A DNA stretch of 64,000 bases from Dichotomopilus funicola (lineage: Eukaryota > Ascomycota > Sordariomycetes > Sordariales > Chaetomiaceae), in contig NW_026944027.1 of assembly GCF_033296635.1 (NCBI RefSeq), positions 62,001-126,000 of the forward strand, read 5' to 3'. Below, piece by piece: positions 34,748-47,100 of this stretch. The notes beneath the pieces were generated by a model. That model was not told the origin of the DNA and made no database searches. It saw only the letters and a program-made list of their open reading frames with translations. Position 1 is the first letter of the stretch. The number at the start of each line of letters is the position of its first letter. The position numbers were made by a program, and so were the translations under genes.

Positions 34748-37303
34748 TCAGCTAAAAGTAACGTCCGGAAAAACCTTCCGGCCGAAGGTATCAACATGGA
34801 ACTCGTATATACCGTTTTCAGCACCAACGAACCTGAAGCCAAACGAGGTGGCGGGGAGCAGAGGTTAGACAGGCTCCCGCTTTGCATATACATGCCGCAT
34901 AGAGAAATGTGCAGGGGAAGGGCCTAAACTCACAACGTGTTGCCGTCTACACTCCATGCTAACCCCGCGGTATCATACGGCTCGGGCTGGGTGTGCGGCT
35001 GCACAAAGGTATACGCACTGACACCGCCACGCCTGGGTACCGCCGGGACCTCTGGGTCGCGATTCAAATATGACGTGCTGTGGCATCGCAAAAATGGTTA
35101 GCATCAGGATCTATAGGGCTTGACGTAACGAACACCGCGCCGGCCGGGGCTTTTGTTCGAGGAATGGCCCGTCCCCACTGGGAGAAGGGTTGGAGAGATC
35201 GTACAAAGCGGGGTCGTTGAACGAGTCGCCCGGGGTTGCTCGGGTGTTCGCCGAGGCAAAGTGTGGTGGTGGTGGCCGGTTGATCGAGGTCTCTACGAAC
35301 TCGCCCCTACTACCGCCTGGCCCGATCGGGATAGCGTCGGACGCCCGGGCGTATCGTGGTATAGAAAGAGAGGAAGAAGCTGGTGCATACCGGCGTCTAT
35401 CCGCTGCGCTGTCCTCTTGGGCACGCAGACGCTCGTGAGAGTCCCGGATGCGCTCGCGATGGTCTCGAATACCCTCGAGGATCTCGTCGACTGCTCGGGA
35501 CACGCTTGCATTTCGTGTTTGGGTGGTGGTGTCGTTACCTGCGTCGGCCCCGCGGGTTGCTCGCGCAGGCCACGGCAGGCGGCCGATCATCGTTGGACCG
35601 TCGGAATTACCCCCATTTCGATTGTTAGTACTCGTATTGCTGGCAGCAAAGCTACCGTTCCTGATGCCTCGGCCGCTGCTCTCCGTGCCACTTCGGTTTA
35701 GCCCTGTGCTGTAATGTGCCTGCCGCCGGCGGAAGTTTTGAACAGCCTCTAGCACCGCCGTCTCGTCTGGAGTGAGCGGGATGTTGTAGTGTGATAACGC
35801 CGTCTGGGCTTCCACGGAAGAGTCCACCGCATTGGCAAAAGTCGATAACAAGGAGCTACTCCGTTCAACTCGTTGCTCCAACAGACGGGGATCAATAGTG
35901 CCCTTGTCGATTATCGGCAAGACCTCGAAATCTGCGTCATTATCAAGGTGTAGGATTTGTTGAGTTGCGAAATTTCCACGGATATCCGCAACGGCCACAC
36001 GGCCACGGTCCTCCGTCCACGCGAGGAGATCCACAGAGCCAGGGGAAAACGCCATGTCCCTCACAGCGCCATACTGCGCACAGGGCCGTGTGGTGCCAAA
36101 CGACGTGATCAGCGGATCCAACCCGTGGACTCCGTGGCCGGCGAGAGTGGCAACATCAAAGATGGACACGACCCCGTATTGGGTCCCAACTGCAAGATAT
36201 TTACCCGTGCTCGAGAAACACGCCGCAAAACTCCCTCTGCAGTTGGTCAGCAACCGTCTCGCGTATGGCTAGGCCAAGAAAGGGAGAGAAGAGGTACAGA
36301 CCTATTATCCGAATGATCGCTTGGGAATTGACTCTTGAGCTGGACCCTAGTAGTGAGGCTCCATTCGTACACCGCAGAATCTGCCGTGTAACGAGATGAA
36401 GCGCTTTGGAAACCTGCCCTTTTTCGTTCGTGTACGTACAGATAGGCGTCGTCGCTAATCCCAGCGAGGAGCCTGCCATCCGGAGAGATGACGCCGCGGT
36501 TCATGTAATCCGGGTAGGTGATTTTGTCCAACTGCTCCTGATCCCGCAACCTAACCACGATGATGGTTTTGTCGTTGTGTGCTAAAATCGCAACATCCTG
36601 GCCATACGCGCCATCCACCCTCTCAAAGAGCGTTGGTGGAGACCATAGGGTGATACAATTCACTCGGTCCTTCCCAAAGCTAGTAGTCGCTACCTCTAGG
36701 CTTTTTTCAAGACGCGTTTCTGGGGTCGAGGAGGCGGCAGAATCGGGAATTTCAAAAGAGAGCGGAAGACGGTCGTCGGCTTGGAGAGCTAACCCTGGGC
36801 CCGTCCCGTCGTTCCGAATTTGTTCGCCCACCCAAAACGCACAAAACATGCCCCGCTCGCCCCCGCAGCACACCCAGCCGTTTCGTGCTACTATGCATCT
36901 TGGATCGAAAGACAACCGTTTCACCGTCTCTGTTTCTCGAGTTTTCGTGTTTAGTTTCTGGATAGCGCAACTTCCGTTGTCGGGGGTGTTCGGGACGGGG
37001 AAGTAAACGGAGTTCTGATCATCAATACCGATGAGAGATCGCAGTTGCCAATGTCTAATGACGCGCGTCAGTAAAATCGAACAAGGCGAGACTTCGAAGC
37101 GACCTGCTCGGAGGTCTGGGAAGGAACCCTGAACGTACTGCCAGCGGACATGAGCGCCAAAGACTCGCCGAGGCTTTGCCAAAATCAGGTTCTCCGTCGA
37201 CGCATAACTACATTCGCAAATGCCGTTAGCCATATTGCAGCACGATATGCTTGGGCTCGAAACTATGGCTCAAACTCTCGTACTTGTTTTCCTTGAAGGT
37301 CAT
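34748..37303 (-). CDS. WD40-like protein with DUF2415 motif
   Basis: Six exons (37303-37284, 37207-37139, 37054-36302, 36236-35136, 35077-34934, 34832-34748) join in phase to 723 residues. The start is a 20-base exon (MTFKEN) whose intron has a GCTAAC branch. HWQLRSLIGIDDQN opens the propeller region. The DUF2415 signature SVDLLAWTED lies near residue 350, flanked by WD-type strands (GKYLAVGTQYG, GRVAVADIRG). Residues 400-620 are low-complexity and charged. The last two exons carry a conserved ending, TAGLAWSVDGNTL then FVGAENGIYEF, which an exon-4-only model (stop at 35111) would miss. The fourth donor is weak: GTGTTC after 35136 is chosen, and GTTACG after 35130 also keeps phase. Function is unknown; the propeller suggests a scaffold or substrate receptor. 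Confidence 0.82.
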
Positions 37304-38683
37304 GATGCCGCAAGTCTTGGCGAAATATCAACGTGATGCGACCATCCAAGACTCGCGCTCGGCGGCGCTCTAACTACAAGACGGGAAGTAGCTAAAATGT
37401 CGAGAGCACGCGTGGTGTTTAAAGTGTTGATTACGCTCGAGGTGCCGGGGAATGCCGGAATGTCAAGCGGGCCTGCGCTTCGTTTGCGGTTGTTGGTTGT
37501 TACTGGGGAAGTTCGGTCGTGAAGGCAACTGCGTCAAGACAACCTGGAAGGTCGTCACCGCACGGGCAAAGGTGGAGTCGAGAAGGCGGGACGGTACAAT
37601 GCAACCGTGGAACATGCATGTAAAGTATGGATGCAATGATCAAAAGGCATCAATATATTTACCACGCGTTATAAAGCATGGGTTCACACAGCACTTGATA
37701 ATTGAAGCTAACTAAAATAATGTTTTGTCTTGATTGAAGGTCCTGTGCCCCAAAAGAGGTGCTGTCACCAACGAGCCTCGGAGTGCGGCACGCCCGATAA
37801 TTAAACGATTAAGGCCCTCAGCGTCAGCGCCTCTCTGTGCTGCAGCTGTTAAAGCCCCACGCCAGGGCGGGGCCGAGACAAGGCTAGTTTACACTAAGGT
37901 AGGTAGGTATCTGAACTTCTTTCGCACACACTGAGTGCAGAGCAACTGGTAGTTTCCGTCACGTGCATGCTGCTGGGGAGCGTTTTCTTCTCGAAAGCAG
38001 GTACTGTACCTTGAAGAAAGGACAAGATAGCCTAGGTACCTGGAGGGTTCGGCACTATCCATAGAGCTTACTCTACAATCAGGTATGACAGCACGTGTGT
38101 AGCACAACCTTAAAATATCACCGCAGTCGCGTGGTTCCGGCTTGTCGGGCTAGCGTCGGGATGTCAACCGGAAGACAATATGAGGGGTCTTCTTTCCTTG
38201 TGAGGCGCGCCTAGAGGCCGACAACCAAATCTAGCGGTGCTCAAGATGTTCCCATATATCTCCTTGCCATCTTGCCTCCGCAGAGCTTTACAAAACGTTT
38301 GGCACAATTTCCACTAGCATTCTTTCGAGCATGTTTTCATTGGAGACTGGCAGACCGGCTCAACTGGTGGTCGGCTCACTGGTGGCGGGCCCAAAAGGTG
38401 GGGCGTGGCAAGGAGAGTGGGGGGAGTGAGCTCGAGGTTTCTGTGGTGTTCTTCGCATTGCTGTGCCGGATTTCACAGAGTGGTCTGTGCACCCAGACGT
38501 TCCGAAATTTTTCTCAACCTCCTTCAAAAAGTTTTCTGTGGCCGACCGAGCTTGTTCAATCTCCTCCATCTCCATCAATCTTACTCTTTTCCCACTCACT
38601 CCCCGTGGCCTGCCTTCGTTGTGGTCCCCTCATCCTACTGAAAAAGTAGGGTGTTCTTTTTTTCCAGCCCAGATTTTTTCACA
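37304..38683. promoter_or_regulatory. Divergent promoter region, DUF2415 gene / ssc1
   Basis: A 1.38-kb gap between outward-facing starts. TTCTCGAA at 37988-37995 matches two inverted heat-shock-element units, but a functional element needs at least three and it lies about 690 bases from the Hsp70 start. A pyrimidine-rich stretch just before the ssc1 start (38600-38680) is typical of an active fungal promoter or leader. Confidence 0.35.
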
Positions 38684-40834
38684 ATGATGGCGACACGCCT
38701 TTCCCGTGCCGTAAGATTTCCCCGCGCGGTTGAGACTGCGACTTAATGTTTGCAGCTTTTACTGACGTTTGCATTAGCTCCCCAGGGCCGCCTCAGTGGC
38801 TCCCCGCATGGCGGGATTGCTCCAGAGGACACCCGCTTTCGCACGCTTCCAGTCCACGGAGGAGAAGGTCAAGGGCGCCGTGATCGGTATTGATCTTGGT
38901 AAGTCTCGAATCGGCAACTACGTCAGCGGTTGAGCATGTGCTTATCCATTACCCCGCCAGGTACTACCAACTCTGCCGTCGCCATCATGGAGGGCAAGGC
39001 CCCCAGGATTATTGAGAACTCCGAGGGTGCCCGTACTACGCCTTCCGTCGTCGCCTTTGCTGAGGACGGTGAGCGTCTCGTTGGTGTTGCCGCCAAGCGC
39101 CAGGCCGTCGTCAACCCCGAGAACACCCTCTTTGCGACCAAACGTTTGATCGGCCGCAAGTTCACCGATGCTGAGGTGCAGCGCGACATCAAGGAGGTGC
39201 CTTACAAGATTGTGCAGCACAACAATGGTGATGCTTGGGTGGAGGCCCGCGGCGAGAGGTATTCGCCCTCGCAGATTGGTGGCTTCGTTCTGAAGAAGAT
39301 GAAGGAGACAGCCGAGGCGTACCTCAGCAAGCCCGTCAAGAATGCTGTTGTTACCGTTCCCGCCTACTTCAACGACTCCCAACGCCAGGCTACCAAGGAT
39401 GCTGGTCAGATCTCGGGTCTGAACGTCCTCCGTGTCGTGAACGAGCCCACCGCCGCCGCCCTCGCCTACGGCATGGAGAAGGAGGCTGACCGCGTCGTCG
39501 CTGTCTACGATCTTGGTGGCGGTACCTTCGACATCTCGATCCTCGAGATTGCGAACGGTGTCTTCGAGGTCAAGTCGACCAACGGCGATACCCACCTTGG
39601 TGGTGAGGACTTCGATATCCACCTTGTCCGCCACTTCGTCCAGCAGTTCAAGAAAGACTCCAACATCGATCTCTCCAAAGACCGCATGGCTATCCAGAGA
39701 ATCCGCGAAGCTGCCGAAAAGGCCAAGATCGAACTCTCCTCCTCGCTCCAGACCGACATCAACCTTCCCTTCATCACCGCCGACGCTTCGGGCCCCAAGC
39801 ACATCAACTCGAAGCTCACCCGCGCTCAGCTCGAGTCCATGGTGGACCCTCTTATCAGCCGCACCATTGAACCCGTGCGGAAGGCCCTGAAGGATGCCAA
39901 CCTGGCTGCGAAGGACATCCAGGAGGTCATTTTGGTTGGTGGCATGACCCGTATGCCCAAGGTTTCCGAGTCGGTCAAGAGCATCTTCGGCCGTGAGCCC
40001 GCCAAATCGGTCAACCCCGACGAGGCTGTCGCCATCGGTGCTGCGGTCCAGGGTGCCGTCCTCTCCGGTGAGGTCAAGGACCTGCTCCTCCTTGATGTCA
40101 CCCCTCTTTCTCTTGGTATTGAGACTCTCGGCGGTGTGTTCACTCGTTTGATCAACCGTAACACCACCATCCCCACCAAAAAGTCCCAGGTCTTCTCCAC
40201 TGCTGCCGACTTCCAGACCGCTGTCGAGATCAAGGTCTTCCAGGGTGAGCGTGAGCTCGTCCGCGACAACAAGCTCCTCGGAAACTTCCAGCTTGTCGGA
40301 ATCCCCCCTGCTCACCGCGGTGTGCCCCAAATCGAGGTCACCTTCGACATTGACGCCGACTCCATCGTCCACGTCCACGCCAAGGACAAGTCCACCAACA
40401 AGGACCAGTCCATTACTATTGCCTCTGGCTCAGGTCTTTCCGAGTCCGAGATCCAGCAGATGGTTGAGGATTCGGAGAAGTATGCCGAGTCCGACAAGGA
40501 GCGCAAGGCCGTCATTGAGACTGCCAACCGTGCCGATAGCGTTGTGAACGACACGGAGAAGGCCCTCAACGAGTTCACCGACAAGCTTGACAAGACCGAG
40601 GCCGACGGGATCCGCGAAAAGATCACTGCTCTCCGCGAGTTTGTCGCCAAGGCGCAGTCCGGCGAGTCCACTGCTACCTCGGCTGAGATCAAGGAGAAGA
40701 CCGACGAGCTCCAGGTCGCCAGCCTGAACCTCTTCGACAAGATGCACAAGGCCCGTGCTGAGTCTGGCGAGCAGCCCAACCAGGACCAGAACCAGAACGC
40801 CGAGCCCGAGAAGAAGGATGATCCCAAGGCTTAA
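38684..40834 (+). CDS. ssc1: Mitochondrial Hsp70 (SSC1)
   Basis: ATP-driven chaperone that pulls precursor proteins into the mitochondrial matrix and folds them with its J-protein and Mge1 partners. Three exons (38684-38710, 38778-38898, 38961-40834) give 673 residues. The first exon encodes only nine residues (MMATRLSRA). Residues 1-35 form an Arg-rich, acid-free presequence. The actin-like ATPase shows GIDLGTTNS, VYDLGGGTFDISIL and VGGMTRMPKV. The substrate-binding domain has VTPLSLGIETLGG. The C-terminal helical lid ends in an Asn/Gln- and Lys-rich tail without EEVD, as expected for the mitochondrial form. Codon bias is the strongest in the window, consistent with high expression. Confidence 0.97.
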
Positions 40835-41692
40835 ACGTGCCTCTCTCGGGTGATTTTTGCCGAGGGCGAATATACCCCCCTGAATTTCTTTGTTCTCGTA
40901 CTTTCATTTAGCATTTGTTTGATTAGGTTGGAGCGGTCTCCAGTGTATATTCTGTGTACTCATATGTTGGGTGTTGGAGGCTCATGGGGCTGTCCACATG
41001 TTTAATATGTAGACGGCGGATGGCGTTACCGAGCATCAAAAAACTGCTTTCATTCATGGCAGAGGGGATCACGTTACGATTTTCGATGACTGGCAAGACT
41101 GGGACGGGGGCTGGATACAGGTGCATGTGTGGGTGTTTGTAGATTTACAGCCACAGATCTATAATCCAAATCCCCGCTCTTTTCGAATTTTACCATTCAG
41201 TTTATAAGCTGATTCGTGCTGTTCTTAAACCTGGCTACTGTAATCGATGCTGTTGATACGGGGGATGGGGCCTTGACTTTTGTATCCTTATACTTTTGTG
41301 TGCCGCGTATTGTATAAATCATATCGTTCATTACCCCCTATTGATATCGGGTGAAGTTGCCGATGGGAATCAATTTTGTTGACTTTGCTATGTCTCTTGG
41401 GGGGGCACCGTATTCGTTCAAATTTCTATATTTACGGAACGAATCACCACACCATAGGTGGCTGAGGATTGCTGGAGCCAAACTAGCGCTGTTTCCACGA
41501 GACTGGATGCGACGGAGAGCATGGTGTTTTCTTAGCGGCCTAGGCTCGCAGCTTATTCTACGTGGATGAGTAGGCACGTCAAAGGTTAAACGAGATGAAC
41601 GCCATGCAATTCAAGCAGAAAAAAGCTTTATTTTATGGCCCCCTTTTTGCCCGCCGGTACATATTTCCTCCCACCCAACATTTTTCTTTCCG
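40835..41692. other. Intergenic region between converging ssc1 and srp68
   Basis: An 858-base A+T-richer spacer between two 3' ends. No supportable frame or RNA gene. Confidence 0.5.
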
Positions 41693-43802
41693 CTACGACC
41701 TCCCAAATCCAAACCAACCCCTCTTCTGTGGCTTCGCCTCCGCTTGTTCCTCCTCCTCCTCTTCCTCTGCCGGCGCCGTCACCGCAGCTGCCACCTGTGC
41801 TGGCTTCTCTACCCGCTGCTGTGGCTGCTGTTCACCGGCAGATTTGCCCGGGTACTCGATATAATTCCACGCAACATCCAAGAACAGCGGTTTGACGGGG
41901 AACGACTCTAGGCGTGGAGGGTAGGTGACGATATTGTTAAGATCGACGCCACCGCCGGGATAGTCGGATAGGCGCGCGGAAAGGGGGGGTTTGGAGGTTG
42001 TTGCTGCGGATGTTGGCTGGTGGGAGGTGGGCGTGGATGAGTTGAAGATTTCGACGAGGGCGCGGCCACGCTGGAGCTCGCCGGTGAGAGTGTCTTGCAG
42101 AAGGGAGAGGTCACGCTTGGTAACTTGGATGTTGCGTGGGGTGAAGGCGTCGTCATCTTCGTCACGCGCGGCGTGTGAGAGGGATGGTGTGGCGGATGTG
42201 CAGAGGTCTTGGGCGTGCTTGGTGAGGGCGAGGGAGTTGACTGCGTTGCCGGCGACGGCATGGGAGCGGGCGATAGCGAGGGATCTTTTGGAAGGGTTAT
42301 AGTTAGCATTTGACACCGTACGAGGGAAGGGGATTGTGGGGAGAGTTAGTTGGCTGTGCATACTTAAGAGCAGTAAAATAATGCGAGGTGGCTTCTAATC
42401 GGCCGGATAGCTCCTGGTCATTCGCCACACCAGGCAGTTCTTTGATAGACTCGATGCTCTGAAGGATACCCTCATAAAGCACGGCCTTCTCTTTTAGCCT
42501 TGCGATTTGCCGTCCCGGTGCTTCGTCCTGGCCCCTGTCTGCCTCGGTCTGCTCCTCCGTCTGTTTTTTTCTCCGCGATGTTGGCCCAAAGTCCAATTTC
42601 AAGCCGTCATTCTCGCCCACCAACACCCGATTGCGGCCTATCCGCCAGCTGATCATTTCAAACCCCACCGCTGTACGCGTGATCTGTAAGCTCTGCATAC
42701 GGGCGTCGCCTTGCGTGACCCCTTCAGCTCGGAGCTCGTCGATGGCCTGCTTAGTGGCATCGACAGCATCTTGGCTAGTAATCAAAATATCGTCATACGC
42801 GGCTGCAAGGTCCTTCGGATACATCGTCCCTGCCGAGGCTAAGTTCTCAGCCAGCTTGCCCCGTGCTGTACCAACGGCAGCCCACGCCACGGAGATGGCC
42901 GCATCCTCGATCTTGACCTCCCTTCCCCGCCATGCCAATGTCGTTGGAGCGCCTTCAGCAGCCTTCGTCGCGTCGGGGTCGCCATGCTCCAAAACGGCCG
43001 GGTTCAGTTCCTTAACTTGGTCTGCCAGCTCCGGGTCGGCGGATTCTTCAAAAGCTTTGCGGGCAATGGTCGGGATAGGTACCGTACGCGGGATCTTAGC
43101 CTGGTAGGCCGCGTAGCGAATGGACGGGTCAATGGTCTCGGAGAGGAGGTCCTTGAAGACGTCGCCCTTGGCCGAGGTGACCAGCGCGCTGTAGACAATC
43201 CTGCAGACGGCATAGCTCTTCAGACAAGCTTCCCAGCTCTGTTTCTCGAACAGCGCGGCGCCTCGAAGCAGGGCAGCGTAGGCACGGGCATTGAGGACGT
43301 CGATTGGGGACGCGCCGCTGGCAGGGGACGTGAGGGCCTCGGCCAGCGCCTCGGCGGTGCGGGCACCCTTGTCGAGTCGCGAGACGATGTGCGACCGGGT
43401 TTTGCTTGAGATTCCTTTTGTGTCGGCGGTGTGCGAGGCTTTCATAGACATGGCATGGGCCCATGTCCGTTCGGCTGTCAAGAGCTGGAGGTAGACATAT
43501 CTGGAGAGCAGTAGAACAACTAGTTAGCTAGCTAATTCCTTCTTTTAAAAGAAAAAGGAAGATAAAGGAGGGGAGAAGGGGGGATTCCCGAGAGTTAAGC
43601 AGGGAACGCACTCATGGTTCTCAGCAATCTTCTCCGCCGTCACGGGAGCTTTGGGATTAAATTTCCCACGGCTTTTAGTCGCAATGTTGAGTTTCTTGCG
43701 CGAGTTGAGCAGCTTGCCCGACAGTTGTGACCAGTACGTCGAGTAGTCGCCGTACAGAAGCGCCTTCTCTCTCAGCGAAACCACAAACTTGGTGATATCC
43801 AT
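41693..43802 (-). CDS. srp68: Signal recognition particle subunit SRP68
   Basis: RNA-binding subunit of the cytoplasmic signal recognition particle. It binds 7SL RNA and pairs with SRP72 to target secretory proteins to the ER. Three exons (43802-43612, 43500-42364, 42284-41693) encode 639 residues, the usual length. The N-terminal RNA-binding domain includes GDYSTYWSQLSGKLLNSRK followed by a Lys/Arg-rich run. Later helical repeats include RAYAALLRGAALFEKQSWE, and LEATSHYFTALK spans the second junction. The C-terminus has the conserved VYPP-like segment (IVTYPPRLESFPVKPLFLDVA) and ends in an acidic Glu run followed by RGWFGFGRS. The second intron has an exact TGCTAAC branch. Confidence 0.93.
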
Positions 43803-44129
43803 GGCGGTTTGTGGCGGGAGGCGGTGGGTGAGTCGGTCGTGGGAGGCAGATTGCTATTGTCGTGGCTACTTGTCGTGTGCCTCGATCTGAATCGCATTTC
43901 CAAGCGGTATCGACAGCTCCCGATTGTGGGGCTTAACTTTTGGTGGGACGATTTCTCCCCCCGCCTGCAACACAAATTTCGGAGGTTGCTCGAGGGCCGT
44001 GTAGAGGGTTAGGGTTATGGTATAGAAACCCCTTATCGTGTCGATTGCTCTTTCTTATCTCACTTGGACAAACTGTACAAAATATTGTGGTTGTGCCAAC
44101 CCCTACAATTCCTTTTTATTCAATCTATG
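43803..44129. promoter_or_regulatory. srp68 promoter, tandem with the ankyrin gene
   Basis: A 327-base gap between the srp68 start and the stop of the upstream ankyrin gene on the same strand. It must hold the srp68 promoter and the ankyrin gene's 3' end. No specific site was recognised. Confidence 0.4.
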
Positions 44130-47100
44130 CTACCGATTCTCCGTTAGAAATCCCGATCTCATGTCCGCTTCAGTGACTAGTTTCACAACAATCTCTTGAG
44201 CAAACCTGATCCACTGTCCACCATTCAAATCCCACACCTCCCTTGCTCTCGCGCCGTGCAACAACTGCCCCATCATCTTGAAAATCTCAGGTTTCTCGCT
44301 TGATCCATCAAGATTTCGCATAACATGCGGCTTCACACTGGCGCTCCGCGAAAAAGGACTGAACTCTATCGTTTTTGCATTCCAGCTTCCTGGACCATCC
44401 TCAGCTCCTAAACCTGCCTTCCACATGAAATAGGCCGTCCGCATTGTAGCAGGCGTGAAGCCCCATCTATTCCTCGCATGTGGTTTGGCACCGAGAGATA
44501 GCAGCCGATCGACAACAACCGGCAGGTTATCATGATTGCCGAGGGCGCCGAATAACGCTGCGTAGTGCAACGGGGTGTCGCCGTCCGCGTCGGGGATGTT
44601 GATCAGGTCAATTGTAGGGAAAAGCGGTGTCAGGTGGGATATAAGGTCGGAGAGAAGGGTCGGGTCTGTTTCGGTGAATGGGAAAACTAGTTATACCGTC
44701 AGTCTCCCCCGTGCGGCCCCGAGAATTACGGACCCAGATGAACTTACGACAAGGGAGAACGTGGAAGATTGTTTGTTTTGCGGATGGCCGGGTATACAGC
44801 ACGGCGAAGGTCTGCCTGCTCTTGAGGTGGTCAGATAAGACAAGGCTACGCAGGATGTCGATGATATCTCTGGGCGGGTGGATGTCGTGGCGTGCTAGGA
44901 CGATACCAACCGGTGTAAGGCCGTCAAGGGAGACGGGGGTTACAGGCCGGGCATACGCTTCGTAAAGGGCCTCATCTAGTGCCCCCGGTGGCTGCCACCC
45001 GGCATGTCGAAAACACCCACGGAAAAACGGCATAATATCTTGTCCGATCGGCACCGTGGTGTCTACACCGAGCTCGACCAGCCGCTTAACCGCCTCGACA
45101 CGACCGTTGATCACGGCGAGGTGGATGGGCTGCACCGTGGCACCAAAGGTTCCCTCACTGACCGCCACACTGCCGATTTTCCGGTACAGTTCGTTCAGCA
45201 TAAAGATCTCCGTGCTAGCCAGCTTGGGTGTCCAGAAAAGCATATGCAAGACCGACATGCCCTTCTCCGACGTCAAGGCCCGCGCGTTGGCGCCGTGATC
45301 AAGTAGGAGACTAAACACTTCCTTTTGTCCGTGGAGTACCGCTGTATGCAAGGGAGTCTGGCCGTTGTGCCTAGCCTCAATGCTGATTCCCTCTCGGATG
45401 AGGTACCGCACGATATCCACGTGGCCATTCATCGCCGCCGCCCAAAAGAGCTGCCCGTCTGAATTCGGCTGGTATTCCCTCAACAACGGCAGGACCTCAT
45501 CTAGCCCCTCGATTGTGCCAGAACGACCCGAGAATCGCAGCCGCCGTTCAGGGCTGTCCGGCTCCATGGTGATCAGGCCTAGGGGGGTCTCGGCAAACAC
45601 CGCTTGGCCACAACGAAGACCATGACGGTCCATAAACATCTTCAGTATACCCACATTGAAACAAGGCTCTTCAAGCACATGAACCATTTTTCCTTCCTCC
45701 TGAGTATCTGGGACCTGCGGAAATTCCGCTCCCAGATCCAGTAGCACCCTCACCACCTCTTGATTTCCCTGATGCACCCCCCACCGGAGTGGTGTTAACG
45801 ACCGTCCTCGGAGCTCCGGCGCCCAGTGCCGATAGTACGCCCCCGGCGGAGGGTCCTGATTAGTAGGTGGGAGGCCGCCCGGCTGTGGTAGGCTCTCACA
45901 AAAGACGGAGAGATGATCCTGGTGAAATCGGTGGGAAGCGGAAGGGGCCGTGCGCGTGTACCTACTGGCGGCGGATGCCCTTGTACCATATCTGGGATAG
46001 ATATCAACCTGCTCGTTAACATCGAAGCCGTGGGCGACAATAGCTTCGGCGACAGGGGCGACTTGATCGGCGGGGAGGTGGTGTAGCTGAAACAGTAGGT
46101 AAGGGTTGGTGTCCTTTGTGATAGCCGCTTGTTCCGTCTCTCGGTTCCCCCCTGCTGCTTCAGAAAGAAGGGCAAGAGCCATGTCTCCGCGACCGGCTGC
46201 GAGCGCCACTGAGACGTACGGTGCGAGAAAAAGTCCTGGGACGAGACGGGCTTGTTCGGTGAGGAGGACACGGAGGGTCGCGACGGAGCCGTAGCAGCAA
46301 GCCCAGCGAATGGCATCGTTAAGGAACTCCTTTGGGCTCAGCGTGCGGCCCATTATTGGGAGTGGGTGGGTTCCAGGCGAACTCGGGACATGCTCGGTGA
46401 CCAAAATTCCTGGGATGGGAGAAACGGTGTCCTCCGTTCCGGGGGGCTCTTCCGATGCTGAGAATAACCCCAGACCTCCTGGTACCCCAGAAGATTCCCG
46501 AGGCGTTGAAAATAGGCCGAGTCCCGATGCCGAAGCATCTGGGAAGACGGTGTCTGTAACTGGATCATCTCCTGCGGAAAAGAGGCCAAGTCCGCCTGTA
46601 TCCCCAGCACCGAAGTCGACATCTTCTCCTAGGGCAGGCTCCTGCGGTGCTGAAAACAAGCCCAGGCCTGATTCCGGAGCAACAAGGGCATCACCATCCG
46701 CAGTGAGGGGATCCTCCGGGTAAGAGAATAACCCTAGACCTGATTGCGAGGTAGTGGAGATGACGTCCTCTGGTACAATATCCTCAGATGTCGAGAAGAG
46801 TCCAAGGCCGCCCCGGTTCAATGTAATGGGACCGATATCCTCTTCCCCAGGACCTTCCCCTGGTGCCTCGAACGGGTCAGGATCGGGCTCCGATCCAAAC
46901 AACCCCAAGGCATCAGCCCCCCGACACGACTCTTGCGAACTGGGAAAGGCAGGCGAGGCTTGCCATGGGTCCTCGGGTATCTGGTCCTGAAAGCGCGGTG
47001 AAACGGCCGCAGTCCGCCTCTGCCTGCTCTGTTCCTCTTCTCGCAGAATAAAGTCAAACTCCGTGCCAATCTGTTCCCGCAACAACTCCGGGTTAGAAAG

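Noticed and set aside
37988..37995. Heat-shock element upstream of ssc1
   Set aside because: Only two inverted units (TTCTCGAA) and about 690 bases from the start; too weak to call as a regulatory site.
38942..40378. 478-codon frame antisense to mitochondrial Hsp70
   Set aside because: Long antisense frames are a known by-product of strongly codon-biased hsp70 genes and were once reported as a dehydrogenase gene in another organism. The sense strand is an exact Hsp70, so this is a shadow.
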